Below, one piece after another: positions 17,179-26,721 of a DNA stretch of 64,000 nt; position 1 is the stretch's first letter, and the number at the start of each line of letters is the position of its first letter. The notes under the pieces are model-generated. The model was not told the DNA's origin. It saw only the letters and a list, made by a program, of their open reading frames with translations, and did no database searches. Made by a program: the position numbers and the translations under genes. The stretch is from Rubellicoccus peritrichatus (GTDB taxonomy: Bacteria; Verrucomicrobiota; Verrucomicrobiia; Opitutales; Cerasicoccaceae), in contig NZ_CP136920.1 of NCBI RefSeq assembly GCF_033100135.1, forward strand, positions 310,001-374,000, in the 5' to 3' direction.

Positions 17179-17904
17179 CTACCGGTTGGATTTCTGAACG
17201 AGGATAGTATTCTTGCGATATTCCCACTCATAGTCATATCGCCTACAGACTCGATCCAGAATTTTTGACAACTCCATATCGCCACTATTGTAACTCACAA
17301 GATCGGTCTTACCCTCGGACCCAAGAAATATAATGTTTATTCCCTTACCCTCGGGATCAGAAGCAACAGACCTACTGCTCAACTCACTGACGAATGTCTT
17401 CATGCTCACTTTATCGGCGCTCAATCCAGTAACAATCAGATCTGACAAAGGACCCTTATGCTCCTTTCGCTTTTCTACTTTTAATTTCAGTTGCAGCAGC
17501 TCCGCTTCCAGTTCTCTTTTCTCTTTGGCATCTCTCTTAAAACTTCCGTGCAGACTGGAAATATCACTATAGATCACGACCATATCATGAGAATAGACCC
17601 AGTCTGCGCCCGCTGCCTCCGTGCAGTAACCCAGTATCCGATTCAAACTTAGATTCCGCAAAGTAATAGAAAGCCCTCGGTCTTTCACGCCTTCCTCCGC
17701 AGAAACCGTAATCCCCCTCGCCTCAACCAACTCAATCAAGTTATTCAGACTTCCATCGATGATCCTTAAGGATGGAATGACTTCTCCACCTTTATCAACA
17801 GGAATCTGATATTCAGAAAGCTGCTGCTCAAGCGATTCAATACTACCGTGAGCATGCGAAATAAGGCAGGCGGTCAGAATTAGAATGGGAATAAAGTGTT
17901 TCAT
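17179..17904 (-). CDS. Exported protein with STN-like domains and coiled coil
   Basis: 241 residues. The signal peptide is MKHFIPILILTACLISHAHG. Residues about 45-110 (SLRIIDGSLNNLIELVEARGITVSAEEG, then LSLNRILGYCTEAAGADWVY) match the secretin/TonB short N-terminal (STN) pattern, in which a small alpha/beta unit ends in a strand like MVVIYS. A short charged helix (KEKRELEAELLQLKLKVEKRK) links to a second unit of the same type (MKTFVSELSSRS through WEYRKNTILVQ). STN domains normally precede secretin or TonB-receptor barrels, but none is fused here. It may be a free-standing periplasmic partner. It reads toward the AAA+ operon, with 34 bases between the two stops. Confidence 0.6.
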   Translation of the reverse strand: MKHFIPILILTACLISHAHGSIESLEQQLSEYQIPVDKGGEVIPSLRIIDGSLNNLIELVEARGITVSAEEGVKDRGLSITLRNLSLNRILGYCTEAAGADWVYSHDMVVIYSDISSLHGSFKRDAKEKRELEAELLQLKLKVEKRKEHKGPLSDLIVTGLSADKVSMKTFVSELSSRSVASDPEGKGINIIFLGSEGKTDLVSYNSGDMELSKILDRVCRRYDYEWEYRKNTILVQKSNR

Positions 17905-17982
17905 ATATTACATGTATATACTGACATAGAAAACACTCTGGCAGCATGTTTGCGATAACGAATCTAATCGCTTTTGATGGTT

Positions 17983-19500
17983 TCACTTCCGATCCTTAAA
18001 CGACGGATGTCTCTTTTTCGGTCTTGGAACTGGAGGCATCTTCAGGGGTTTGCCTTTCAAGAAATCGAGCACCAGCTTTGCTGCCAGCTGTCCGCTACCA
18101 TGAGCTCCGTGGACTGAATAGGCATTCGTCCGATAAGCAGTTGCTTCGCCAGCCCAGTGCAGTGGACCATCGGGCGTTGCCAGGGCTCGGCGAATTTCCT
18201 TCACCTCTTTGTGCGTTGCCCCTGTGTATTTGATAAACGAGGTCCCACCGCGAACCAGTGGCTCATTACCCCAGGCCATGACATGATACTGCTTCACATC
18301 CGCCAGCGTTAGTGACTGATTAAACATCCGCCCCAGCTGCTCAACGATCTCCGTGACCATGTCATCTGACTTATAGGACTGACCTGAGCCGCCTGGATTG
18401 ACCACTCGCCGATTGGTTGTTTTGCCCATCAGTTTGTCGAGCTCTTCAGCTTTATCACGTTCAATCAATGCGGTAATGATTGGTCGGTCCGCCTGATTAT
18501 AGAACGGGAAGAAAAAGCTGCGATAAGTTTCACTCGGTGATGTGATCAAACTGAGCTTCGGGTTTTCTGGCCAGACTCGTTTATTGAACTCTATCGCGAT
18601 TTTATTAACCGGTCCCATCCCAACGCTTTCCAGTGCCTTGCGCCGCTTGACAGAGAATTTCGGTTTGAACTCAACCCCACCCTCTTCGACCGCGGCCTTG
18701 AGCATGCCGATTGAAAAAGTGCAGATGCAGGACTTGCCTTCATAGACAACACCAGCGTCGGTTGTGACCTTAACCCGCTTGGCGAATCGCTCCACTTTTG
18801 CAATCTTTGCCTTCTTAATGATGTTTAAGCCCTGGGCGAGACCATCAACCAGCTTACCATAACCACCGACAACGTGATACTCCTCGGCTGAGCTTTCCTG
18901 ACCGTAGATGTCGTCCGTTTTTGTGCCGACGACCGATTGGTTCTCAAAGGTTCCATGCACGGTGCCTGTAAACATTAAATCCGCCACAGCATAGGCATCT
19001 TTAGAAGCCGATGTGTCTTTAGGACTGCCCAGGTCATCCTCGATAAACTTTCCAATCGGCTCGTCCTTTCCTTTTCTGAAAAGCTCTACTTCCTTGATAA
19101 CACCATGGCCATCTCGAAACGGCTTATCTTTGATCACATCAATCCCGTCCCTGAATCCCGATTCTCCATTCGCTCTCCATCTTTCGAGATAAACTTGAAC
19201 TGCCTTTTTGCAGAACGTGGCCTTGGGGTCAAACATGTCCGGCTTGTCGATATCAACCACGTCGAGATCATAACGACGAATCTCATGCCAGAAGAGCGGA
19301 ACCTCCTGCCCGGTCCGATGAATCAGCTCTGCCCCGATTTCCAAAGGAGCGTTGTCACCCCAGTCGATGGTCCGAACACGCCCGCCAATACGATTGGAAC
19401 CTTCAAGCACCAAGACTTTCAAGCCCTTCTCATTCAAGTCACGCGCCGCGGTCAAACCCGCCACACCTGCCCCTAACACAATACAATCGTAATCTGCCAT
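17983..19500 (-). CDS. Flavin-containing amine oxidase
   Basis: 505 residues. The N-terminal FAD Rossmann site is VLGAGVAGLTAARDL, with EGSNRIGGRVRT immediately after, as in monoamine/polyamine oxidases (PF01593). The C-terminal flavin site reads LHWAGEATAYRTNAYSVHGA, again typical. The family oxidises amines with oxygen to an imine and hydrogen peroxide. No signal peptide is present, so it is cytoplasmic. The C-terminus (PRPKKRHPSFKDRK) is basic and specific to this protein. A palindromic site lies 60-90 bases upstream. The nearest catalase is about 6 kb away, so any peroxide link is only a suggestion. Substrate is unknown. Confidence 0.85.
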   Translation of the reverse strand: MADYDCIVLGAGVAGLTAARDLNEKGLKVLVLEGSNRIGGRVRTIDWGDNAPLEIGAELIHRTGQEVPLFWHEIRRYDLDVVDIDKPDMFDPKATFCKKAVQVYLERWRANGESGFRDGIDVIKDKPFRDGHGVIKEVELFRKGKDEPIGKFIEDDLGSPKDTSASKDAYAVADLMFTGTVHGTFENQSVVGTKTDDIYGQESSAEEYHVVGGYGKLVDGLAQGLNIIKKAKIAKVERFAKRVKVTTDAGVVYEGKSCICTFSIGMLKAAVEEGGVEFKPKFSVKRRKALESVGMGPVNKIAIEFNKRVWPENPKLSLITSPSETYRSFFFPFYNQADRPIITALIERDKAEELDKLMGKTTNRRVVNPGGSGQSYKSDDMVTEIVEQLGRMFNQSLTLADVKQYHVMAWGNEPLVRGGTSFIKYTGATHKEVKEIRRALATPDGPLHWAGEATAYRTNAYSVHGAHGSGQLAAKLVLDFLKGKPLKMPPVPRPKKRHPSFKDRK

Positions 19501-19559
19501 GTTCCTCTCTCGATGTGATGATTAACGGATACGCAGAGTCCACTCAGAACTCATTTAAA

Positions 19560-19590
19560 TACAATACAAATAATTGGATATTGTACAATA
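19560..19590. promoter_or_regulatory. Operator-like palindromes upstream of the amine oxidase gene
   Basis: TACAATA (19560-19566) pairs with TATTGTA (19579-19585), and the latter is half of a perfect 12-base palindrome TATTGTACAATA (19579-19590), giving three regularly placed half-sites. They lie 60 to 90 bases upstream of the oxidase ATG at 19500. On the minus strand TTGACC ends 17 bases upstream of AATATC, a possible weak promoter that overlaps them. The binding protein is unknown. Confidence 0.5.
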
Positions 19591-19620
19591 AATGTTTTCG
19601 GTCAATCGATAACACCCAAC

Positions 19621-20208
19621 TCAAGAGTTTCCCCGATAGGTCATTGCATGACAGAGCGCGGCGGCGGCAGCGTCCGATTCATCGGAGGGCAGGTCTTTGG
19701 AAATCTTTAGTAGTTGGCGAACCATTCCGGAGACTTGCACTTTGCTTGCACGGCCAAATCCAACCACCGCTTGTTTGATACGAAGGGGCGCGTATTCGTG
19801 GATTTCGATGCCACGCATGGCGCCGGGAGCAATGGCAGCCCCGCGGGCAGCGCCAAGGATCTGCGCAGTCTGAAAATTCTGCACATAAATCGTTTGTTCA
19901 AGAACAATGCAATCCGGCTCATGCGTTTCGATGAGCTGGGTCATACTTTTGGCGATTTCACCAAGGCACTCATGCATTGAAAGCTTCGGCTTGAGCTTAA
20001 TGGTCCAACTGCCTTTCAACTGGGCTTTTTCTACTCCATGCGTCAGGTCGACAACTGCCAACCCGGTTCCACGTAAGCTCGGGTCAACCCCAAGGATGAC
20101 ACCACGGAAGTTCGCCGGCCCAGCCAGTTGCACAGGAACAGGAGAAGCCCCCGGTGTGGGTTTCCCGGTGAGCTTAGCGGTCCAAAGTGCGCGTGCAGAA
20201 CGAGCCAT
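19621..20208 (-). CDS. ruvC: Holliday junction endonuclease RuvC
   Basis: 195 residues. RuvC cleaves Holliday junctions symmetrically after RuvAB branch migration. The RNase H-like core starts GVDPSLRGTG (Asp42), followed by DCIVLEQ (Glu104) and SDESDAAAAALCH (Asp176, Asp179), the four acidic catalytic positions; YVQNFQTAQILGAARG is also typical. The N-terminus carries about 35 residues before the first strand, including several Pro, which is longer than the usual RuvC start; no later in-frame ATG allows a normal start. It is divergent from proS. ruvA and ruvB are not in this window. Confidence 0.9.
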   Translation of the reverse strand: MARSARALWTAKLTGKPTPGASPVPVQLAGPANFRGVILGVDPSLRGTGLAVVDLTHGVEKAQLKGSWTIKLKPKLSMHECLGEIAKSMTQLIETHEPDCIVLEQTIYVQNFQTAQILGAARGAAIAPGAMRGIEIHEYAPLRIKQAVVGFGRASKVQVSGMVRQLLKISKDLPSDESDAAAAALCHAMTYRGNS

Positions 20209-20394
20209 GAATTCCTATGCTTTAGAAACGATCGACGACGTCAACGGTTTGCGATGCATATCATCGATACTTCACGGGGTCATGAAAGCGCATAACAAAG
20301 TTCCGGCGACGTCATTCGGTGGCCAAAACGGAACTCCCTTTCGAAAAGGGTTGAGTTCCCGGCCAATTCACATCTCATCTGAGAGCTTTTTCTC

Positions 20395-21906
20395 ATGGCT
20401 AAACAGAAGACAGCGATTTCGCCCACCCGCGTGGAAGATTACCCAGAGTGGTATCAGCAAGTGATCAAGGCTGCCGACATGGCAGAAAACTCGCCCGTAC
20501 GCGGCTGTATGGTCATCAAACCGTGGGGTTATGAGCTTTGGGAAAACATTCAACGGGTTCTGGATGATGCCTTCAAGGCCACTGGACACCACAACGCCTA
20601 TTTCCCGCTCTTTATCCCCAAAAGTTATCTTGAGCGAGAGGCCAAGCATGTCGAAGGCTTCGCCAAGGAATGCGCCGTCGTTACCCATCACCGCCTGGAG
20701 GATGATGGCAAGGGCGGGCTCAAGCCAGCGGGTGAGCTGGAAGAGCCTCTCGTCGTCCGCCCCACCTCCGAGACGATTATCGGTGAAGTCTACAGTAAAT
20801 GGGTGCAGAGCTACCGTGACTTGCCACTGCTGATCAACCAATGGGCCAATGTCGTTCGCTGGGAAATGCGCACACGGCTCTTTCTGCGGACTGCGGAGTT
20901 CCTCTGGCAGGAGGGACACACGGTCCATGCCAGTTCCGAAGAAGCCATGGAAGAGACACGCAAGATGCTCGATGTCTATGCGGACTTTGCCGAGAACTGG
21001 ATGGCCATGCCAGTTATCAAAGGCGAGAAAACCGAAGGCGAACGCTTTCCCGGTGCCAACCACACGTATTGCATCGAAGCCATGATGCAAGACCGCAAGG
21101 CCCTTCAGGCCGGCACCAGCCACTTCCTCGGGCAGAATTTTGCCAAAGGCTTTAATATTCAGTTCCAGAGCGAATCCGGTGACCGTGAGTACGCCTGGAC
21201 GACATCATGGGGGGTATCCACCCGCCTGATCGGCGGACTCATCATGACGCACTCGGATGATGACGGCCTCGTGCTGCCTCCACGACTGGCTCCCAGCCAT
21301 ATCGCAATCCTGCCCGTGCTGCGCGGTGAAGGTGATGCCGAAGTCCTCGCCTTCTGCGAAAAGCTCAAAGCCGAACTGGAATCAAAAGCTTTCGCTGGAC
21401 GTGTTATTCGGGTTGAACTCGATAAGCGCGATCTCCGCGGCGGTGAAAAGCGCTGGGGCTGGGTCAAAAAAGGCATTCCATTCATTGCGGAAGTCGGACC
21501 CAAAGATCTCGCAAAGGAGAGTGTATTCCTCCAGCGACGTGATACAGGGGAAAAAGCCGCAGTCAAAGCAACGGAATTTGTCGAAACCATTGGCGAGCGT
21601 CTACAGGAAATCCAGGACAACCTCCTCAGCCGAGCCAAAGCGCACCGAGAAGAGAACACCCGCAAAATCGACACAAAGGAAGAGTTCGAAGCCTTCTTCA
21701 CTGCCAAGAATAAGAACAAGCCTGAGATTCACGGTGGCTTCGCGCTCTGTCACTGGGCTGGCACAGCTGAAGAAGAAGATCGCATAGCAAAAGACTACAA
21801 GGTCACCATCCGTTGTATCCCATTGGACGACACCGAGGGTCCTGGCACTTGCCCGTTCACAGGCAAAGAAAGTCCACAAAGGGTTGTCTTCGCGAAGGCT
21901 TACTGA
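20395..21906 (+). CDS. proS: Prolyl-tRNA synthetase, archaeal/eukaryal type
   Basis: 503 residues. It charges tRNA-Pro with proline. The class II core shows FPLFIPKSYLEREAKHVEGFAKE, VVRPTSET, and RWEMRTRLFLRTAEFLWQEGHT (motif 2). Then come the anticodon-binding domain (PSHIAILPVLRG) and the C-terminal zinc-type domain with two Cys (CRSC-like, here GTCPFTGKESP). The end is FAKAY with a C-terminal Tyr, as in ProS type 3. It lacks the editing insertion of the longer bacterial form, so it belongs to the short archaeal-type branch found in some bacteria. Divergent from ruvC across 186 bases. Confidence 0.95.
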   Translation: MAKQKTAISPTRVEDYPEWYQQVIKAADMAENSPVRGCMVIKPWGYELWENIQRVLDDAFKATGHHNAYFPLFIPKSYLEREAKHVEGFAKECAVVTHHRLEDDGKGGLKPAGELEEPLVVRPTSETIIGEVYSKWVQSYRDLPLLINQWANVVRWEMRTRLFLRTAEFLWQEGHTVHASSEEAMEETRKMLDVYADFAENWMAMPVIKGEKTEGERFPGANHTYCIEAMMQDRKALQAGTSHFLGQNFAKGFNIQFQSESGDREYAWTTSWGVSTRLIGGLIMTHSDDDGLVLPPRLAPSHIAILPVLRGEGDAEVLAFCEKLKAELESKAFAGRVIRVELDKRDLRGGEKRWGWVKKGIPFIAEVGPKDLAKESVFLQRRDTGEKAAVKATEFVETIGERLQEIQDNLLSRAKAHREENTRKIDTKEEFEAFFTAKNKNKPEIHGGFALCHWAGTAEEEDRIAKDYKVTIRCIPLDDTEGPGTCPFTGKESPQRVVFAKAY

Positions 21907-21992
21907 GCGTTTCGCCAGGGCAGATGGAGAGAGCTTTCTTACCAAACAGGAAGAGGCCTTGCTCATGATCTTAATATTTATTAAAATTTTTC

Positions 21993-22022
21993 TTGACAAG
22001 CCATCTCGACTATATCTACATT
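21993..22022 (+). promoter_or_regulatory. Possible promoter upstream of the alginate lyase gene
   Basis: TTGACA (21993-21998) is a full -35 match; TACATT (22017-22022) is a weak -10 at an 18-base spacing. It would give a leader of about 190 bases that includes the hairpin at 22164-22184. Confidence 0.35.
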
Positions 22023-22163
22023 TCGTAAAAGCCTCTGCTGTTCAAATACCTCATTGAACTCCAATAAACATGGACAGACAGCATCTTTTGATTAATATTT
22101 ATAAATTAGTCAATCTCTAGCCCTATACCCCCCGAGGAGCAAATCCAACCCCACCTTCACTTT

Positions 22164-22184
22164 CCTTCGTCCTGCAGACGAAGG
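22164..22184 (+). promoter_or_regulatory. Hairpin in the alginate lyase leader
   Basis: CCTTCGTC (22164-22171) pairs perfectly with GACGAAGG (22177-22184) around a five-base loop. No T run follows, so it is not a standard terminator. It ends 37 bases before the start codon. Confidence 0.45.
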
Positions 22185-22221
22185 CGAATCGCAACGAACA
22201 ACCTCACCCCGTAGAAATGAC

Positions 22222-23493
22222 ATGAATCCATCATTATATACCCCGTTAAGATATACTGAATCCCATTGCTTCGAACTACACAGCCTATTCAAAACGCTAA
22301 CCATAGTACTTTTTGCGCTCGTTGCCACCGCACACGCAAATGCCAGCACCACTTTCATCCTCAACCCACTGGAAGACGCATACGTCCGGGATGGGGCTCA
22401 CGCAAACACCACGCATGGCACGACTGACTCAGACGAACTCATAGTCAAAATAGCGGCCACAGACTTTAACCGCCGGGGCTACCTCAGGTACGATCTGCGC
22501 GGCGTCAACGGAACCGTAACGGATGCAAAATTCCGACTGAAAGTCAGAGCTATTAATCCTGGAGTCAAAAACAACATCCGCCCTGTCACCGATAACACCT
22601 GGGACGAAGACACCTTGACCTGGAACAACAAGCCCGGCTTTGGAAATTCACTGGGAACAAAAACAATACCTGCTGCCGGACAATGGATAGAATGGGACGT
22701 AACAAGCCACATCAACAGCGAAGTCGCCAACGGTGCCTACTATGCTTCCTTTGCTATTCTACCCAGCACGCAGACCTACAATCTGCTCGCACGCTACCAC
22801 TCATCAGAAGCCAGTAACAGCGCAGATCGCCCCGAGCTGATTATCACCTTCAACCCTACTGATACTCCTCCCTACGACGTAAGCACATTCCAATCCGTGC
22901 TTGATACATCCAAACTTCAGGCACCGGAATCATCACCGGCTGCAGTCAACTATGGAGCCTTCGACGGCTTCGCCGACTCATTCTTTAAACTGACTAGCGG
23001 TCAATACATGCAGTTCGCAATGTCTGGTTATGCTCAACGCTGCGAACTCCGGCAACAGAACGAGTGGGTTGCTGAAACATCAACGACCAGGAGTATGGTT
23101 GGCGAATTAAAAATCCCCAGCCTGAGCAGCCCGCTGGAGCAGTTCACTTTCATGCAGGTTCATTCAAGCTCCTCAACTAATGGCCCATTGCTCAGACTCA
23201 ACTGGCGTGATGAACGAAGCGGACTCACAGATCATATCTGGGCAACACTCCGAACGAACTTCATTCCCAAGACTGCCACAGTTATTGATCTCGGACCAAG
23301 ACCAGCCGGCTTCTTCAAAGCGGAAATCCGGGTTCAGGACAGCAAGCTGACCGTCCTGATTGATGATGTCGTCAAGATCAACAATTATGATATTTCTTAT
23401 TGGGATGGCTTCAGCAATTACTTCAAAGCTGGCGCCTACATCAACAGCGAAGGAAGCGCATCTGTAGAATTCAAGAGCTTGGATTATTTTTAA
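22222..23493 (+). CDS. Exported PL7 alginate lyase with N-terminal DNRLRE-type carbohydrate-binding domain
   Basis: 423 residues. A signal peptide (LTIVLFALVATAHANA) precedes a DNRLRE/CBM96-like beta-sandwich at about 45-210 (DAYVRDG, RGYLRYDL, TWDEDTLTWNNKP, RPELIITF). A polysaccharide lyase family 7 domain fills the rest. Its three signatures are RCELRQ (R-x-E-x-R), QVH within FMQVHSS, and YFKAGAY near the C-terminus, which carry the Arg, Gln, His and Tyr of the active site. PL7 enzymes cut alginate by beta-elimination. The Ser/Thr of RSELR is Cys and the last Gln of YxKAGxYxQ is Ser, both acceptable variants. A terminator follows directly, so it is transcribed alone. Confidence 0.88.
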   Translation: MNPSLYTPLRYTESHCFELHSLFKTLTIVLFALVATAHANASTTFILNPLEDAYVRDGAHANTTHGTTDSDELIVKIAATDFNRRGYLRYDLRGVNGTVTDAKFRLKVRAINPGVKNNIRPVTDNTWDEDTLTWNNKPGFGNSLGTKTIPAAGQWIEWDVTSHINSEVANGAYYASFAILPSTQTYNLLARYHSSEASNSADRPELIITFNPTDTPPYDVSTFQSVLDTSKLQAPESSPAAVNYGAFDGFADSFFKLTSGQYMQFAMSGYAQRCELRQQNEWVAETSTTRSMVGELKIPSLSSPLEQFTFMQVHSSSSTNGPLLRLNWRDERSGLTDHIWATLRTNFIPKTATVIDLGPRPAGFFKAEIRVQDSKLTVLIDDVVKINNYDISYWDGFSNYFKAGAYINSEGSASVEFKSLDYF

Positions 23494-23514
23494 GGTTAAT
23501 ACACATCACGATAG

Positions 23515-23543
23515 CCGTGGCCCCAAAAGGGTCACGGTTTTTT
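23515..23543 (+). terminator. Intrinsic terminator after the alginate lyase gene
   Basis: CCGTGGCCC (23515-23523) pairs with GGGTCACGG (23529-23537), nine pairs with one G-T, followed by six T residues. Confidence 0.85.
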
Positions 23544-23663
23544 ATGTACATGCCACAAAGCGCTTATGCCCATCAACTCCGATTAAAGCGAACGAAAAAC
23601 TATAGCCTTTCAATGAGATTGAAATTCTCTTAGACAGCTAATGATTTAGACAGACCAGTGCCG

Positions 23664-23870
23664 ATGCCCAAACTCTACGTGATCATTGATACGAAAGGAA
23701 GCGGAAGACTTCTAGCCGTTTTTGATGACATAGCAAAAGCCACTAAGATCGTGGATAAGTACCCTGCGTATTACAAAATGGTCGAGGCACAACTGAATGA
23801 AATCAATCCAGAAACGCTCAAATGGGTTTGCGACGACAAACAGAAAACGTTTCTCAAAGAATTTAAGTAA
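23664..23870 (+). CDS. Small hypothetical protein
   Basis: 68 residues from ATG 23664; a GTG at 23658 would add two. It begins MPKLYVIIDTKGSGRLLAVFDD with alternating strand pattern, then two helices rich in Lys and Glu. No family recognised. It lies 27 bases before the polysaccharide deacetylase gene and may be co-transcribed. Basic and acidic residues balance, and codon use resembles neighbours, so I think it is real. Confidence 0.5.
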   Translation: MPKLYVIIDTKGSGRLLAVFDDIAKATKIVDKYPAYYKMVEAQLNEINPETLKWVCDDKQKTFLKEFK

Positions 23871-23896
23871 CACACACAATATCTAACATTACAGAC

Positions 23897-24658
23897 ATGC
23901 AGAAAGAAAACTTTAGCTGGCCTGACGGAAAGAAGGCCGCTGTCTCACTGACTTATGATGACGCACTCCCCGTACATCGAACATTAGTGGCAGATGTGCT
24001 GGAACGCAATGGATTGACCGGCACCTTTTACGCACCAATCCGGAGCCAGGACTTGATTACCAATCCTGAGGCCTGGCGGAAGGTTGCCTCCAAAGGCCAT
24101 GAGCTGGGAAATCATAGTATTTTTCATCCATGTCGCGACAGTGAACGACACAAATGGCTAAAAGAATGCTACGACTTAAAAAACTACACAGCAGACCAAC
24201 TGCACAATGAACTTGAAGTTGCAAACTTTGCGCTTCGTCTAATTGACGGCAAAGCAGTCCGCTCCTACGGCAACACCTGCTGCAACACAACCATCGGTAA
24301 AGGTGCAAATGAAGAGTCAATGGATGCCGTGCTGACACAGCTTTTCCCAGCAGCACGAGGCACACTCAATGACACTATTTTCAATCCACGGGAAACGTTT
24401 AATCCGATGCAAATCGGGCACTTCAGCGGCGACGCCAAAACCTTTATTCAAATCAAAACTGATATTGAAAAAGCGGTCGAGCAAGGCGGCTGGATCGTCT
24501 ACATGATACATGGCGTTGGTGAAGGCACGCATAGCCTATACATGGAAGAAGACGAGCATACTCAACTGATCGAATGGCTGGCGAAAAACAGAAATCACAT
24601 ATGGACGAAGCCATTTGCGGACATCGCTAATTATGTGATCAATGATGAGATGCCTTAG
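23897..24658 (+). CDS. Polysaccharide deacetylase (NodB/CE4 family)
   Basis: 253 residues, no signal peptide. The NodB motifs are present: AVSLTYDDALP (Asp pair, motif 1), GHELGNHSIFHP (metal-binding His pair, motif 2), and WIVYMIHGVG with the general-acid-like His near the end. NodB-family enzymes hydrolyse N- or O-acetyl groups from polysaccharides using a divalent metal. Cytoplasmic location is unusual for cell-wall substrates, so acetylated oligosaccharides or a small molecule are possible targets. It follows the alginate lyase gene but a terminator separates them. Confidence 0.8.
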   Translation: MQKENFSWPDGKKAAVSLTYDDALPVHRTLVADVLERNGLTGTFYAPIRSQDLITNPEAWRKVASKGHELGNHSIFHPCRDSERHKWLKECYDLKNYTADQLHNELEVANFALRLIDGKAVRSYGNTCCNTTIGKGANEESMDAVLTQLFPAARGTLNDTIFNPRETFNPMQIGHFSGDAKTFIQIKTDIEKAVEQGGWIVYMIHGVGEGTHSLYMEEDEHTQLIEWLAKNRNHIWTKPFADIANYVINDEMP

Positions 24659-24673
24659 TGAATCGGCTGTGAA

Positions 24674-25162
24674 TCAATTCCTCATTCGGTTCACAATACT
24701 TCCCACGGCCATCATTCCCCGGTCTCGCAGCCTGACAGAACCACCCGCCTCTTTCAAGCGCTCGACAATGTCCTTGTGACCAAACAGAGCTGCGAAAGAT
24801 AACGGTGTCTGTCCGGCTCCCTGATCTGCATTGGGGTCGGCCCCATTTTCCAGCAACACGTCAACGACCTCTTCATACCCCTTAAAACAGACACCAGCCA
24901 ATGGCGTTTGTCCTCGAAGGTTGCGTCGATCGACTTCGGCGCCATGTGCCACCAGAAGCTCCACGACTTTTGAATTGCCATGATAACTGGCAAGCATGAC
25001 AAGCGTATTGCCCTTGGCGTCCTGCAGATTAGCCGGCATGCCAGCATTCAACATTAACTCCAAAGCGTCATGGTCACCGGAACGCGCACAATCCAAAGCT
25101 CGTAATTGCAACTCGGTATACCGGCGCTCTTCATCTTCGGTAATAGTGATTTCTTCAATCAT
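24674..25162 (-). CDS. ankB: Ankyrin-repeat protein linked to catalase
   Basis: 162 residues, no signal peptide. Four ankyrin repeats run from about residue 20 to 145 (DALELMLNAGMPANLQDAKG, NSKVVELLVAHGAEVDRRNLRG, EEVVDVLLENGADPNADQGA, KDIVERLKEAGG). It starts 60 bases after the end of the catalase gene on the same strand, the katB-ankB arrangement known in Pseudomonas, where the ankyrin protein supports catalase activity. Gene symbol is by that context, not by alignment. Confidence 0.8.
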   Translation of the reverse strand: MIEEITITEDEERRYTELQLRALDCARSGDHDALELMLNAGMPANLQDAKGNTLVMLASYHGNSKVVELLVAHGAEVDRRNLRGQTPLAGVCFKGYEEVVDVLLENGADPNADQGAGQTPLSFAALFGHKDIVERLKEAGGSVRLRDRGMMAVGSIVNRMRN

Positions 25163-25222
25163 GATAAATAGGGTTTGGGCAGCAGCCCATATATAAAGCT
25201 GCCACCCGGTGATAATGATAAA

Positions 25223-26695
25223 CTAAACACCAACGGCTTCAGCTCCCGCTGGCTCCCACTGAAGCCCCAATGCTTCAGAAACCCCCAAAGCATATGCTGG
25301 GTCGGCTTTGTAGAAATGTTCCAATTGACGATGAACAATCATCATCGGAACACCTTCCATCGCGCTAGCGATATTGGAAAAAAGACGCGCCTGCTCATCG
25401 GCTGGCATCAGACGAAACAGACTGCCCGCCTGCGTATAATCGTCATTGCCTTCGCGATGATTGTAACGATCGGCATCACCGGAAATCTTCAACGGAGGCT
25501 CAGCAAATCGCTCATCCTGGGTTGGACCGCTAAAACTGTTTGGTTCGTAATAAGCATCCGACCCATTTGGGGCGTCAAAACGCATGGAACCATCCAAATG
25601 GTAGTGATTAACCGGATTCCTTGGTCGATTGATTGGCAACATTTCATAGTGTGTTCCAACCCGATAACGATGCGCATCGGCATAAGCAAAAATACGAGCC
25701 TGCAACATTTTATCCGGAGAGAAACCAATGCCCGGAACAATATTGGAAGGACTGAACGATGCCTGCTCAACTTCCGCAAAGTAGTTCTCGGGATTACGGT
25801 TCAACTCAAGAACACCAACCTCAATCAGTGGATAGTCTGCGTGCGGCCATACCTTGGTCAGGTCGAAAGGATTGATCGCATAAGTCTCAGCTTCCTCCTC
25901 CGGCATGATCTGCACACAGAAACGCCACTTGGGGAAATCACCACCTTCGATTGCTTCAAATAAATCACGCTGCGCACTCTCACGATCATTCGCGATGATG
26001 GAAGCACCTTCTTCATTCGTGTAGTTCTTAATGCCCTGCATCGACTTGAAATGAAACTTCACCCAGAAGCGCTGATTTTTGTGATTAATAAAACTGTAGG
26101 TATGACTGCCGTAGCCGTTGATAAATCGATAACCCTGAGGCAACCCACGATCCGAAAACAGAATCGTGATCTGATGCATGCTTTCGGGACTTAAAGACCA
26201 GAAATCCCACATCGCAGTATTGCTACGCAGATTGCTCTTCGGGTGACGTTTTTGAGTATGAATAAAATCGGGAAATTTAAGTGGATCACGGACGAAGAAA
26301 ACCGGAGTGTTGTTGCCCACCATATCCCAATTACCTTCATTCGTATAGAACTTCAGCGCAAAACCACGAACATCACGCTCGGCATCAGCTGCCCCGCGCT
26401 CACCAGCAACAGTCGAGAACCGGAGAAAACAGTCTGTCATTTGACCTACATCCGAAAAAATGTCTGCCTTGGTGTATTGGGAGATGTCGTGGGTTACGGT
26501 AAATGTTCCATGGGCCGCAGACCCCTTGGCATGAACGACGCGCTCCGGAACACGCTCTCGGTTCTGATGAGCGAGTTTTTCAATAAGTTGATAATCCTGA
26601 AGGAGCAAAGGACCCCGCTCACCGGCAGAGAGGGAGTTCTGATTGTCAGAAACCGGATTACCTCCGGTAGTTGTCAGTTGTTTGGCTTTTTGCAT
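25223..26695 (-). CDS. katA: Monofunctional heme catalase
   Basis: 490 residues. It converts hydrogen peroxide to water and oxygen. ERVVHAKG (51-58) carries the distal His55, [13 protein letters not shown] the distal Asn, and [12 protein letters not shown] the proximal heme-ligand Tyr. The size and short C-terminus place it in the small-subunit group (clade 3-like). No signal peptide, so cytoplasmic. It is divergent from an OxyR-type regulator and followed by the ankyrin gene. Regulation by OxyR is supported by the intergenic TATAAT and inverted repeat. Confidence 0.95.
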   Translation of the reverse strand: MQKAKQLTTTGGNPVSDNQNSLSAGERGPLLLQDYQLIEKLAHQNRERVPERVVHAKGSAAHGTFTVTHDISQYTKADIFSDVGQMTDCFLRFSTVAGERGAADAERDVRGFALKFYTNEGNWDMVGNNTPVFFVRDPLKFPDFIHTQKRHPKSNLRSNTAMWDFWSLSPESMHQITILFSDRGLPQGYRFINGYGSHTYSFINHKNQRFWVKFHFKSMQGIKNYTNEEGASIIANDRESAQRDLFEAIEGGDFPKWRFCVQIMPEEEAETYAINPFDLTKVWPHADYPLIEVGVLELNRNPENYFAEVEQASFSPSNIVPGIGFSPDKMLQARIFAYADAHRYRVGTHYEMLPINRPRNPVNHYHLDGSMRFDAPNGSDAYYEPNSFSGPTQDERFAEPPLKISGDADRYNHREGNDDYTQAGSLFRLMPADEQARLFSNIASAMEGVPMMIVHRQLEHFYKADPAYALGVSEALGLQWEPAGAEAVGV

Positions 26696-26721
26696 GTGTG
26701 TGATCTGGTTTAATTTTCGGG

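Larger units (their letters stand above)
21907..22221. other. Intergenic region between proS and the alginate lyase, 315 bases
   Basis: AT-rich. It holds the promoter-like pair and hairpin listed separately, and no credible gene. No clear terminator follows proS. Confidence 0.5.

Noticed and set aside
20368-21719. Two long minus-strand open frames opposite proS
   Set aside because: They overlap a certain proS gene throughout and show no domain of their own.
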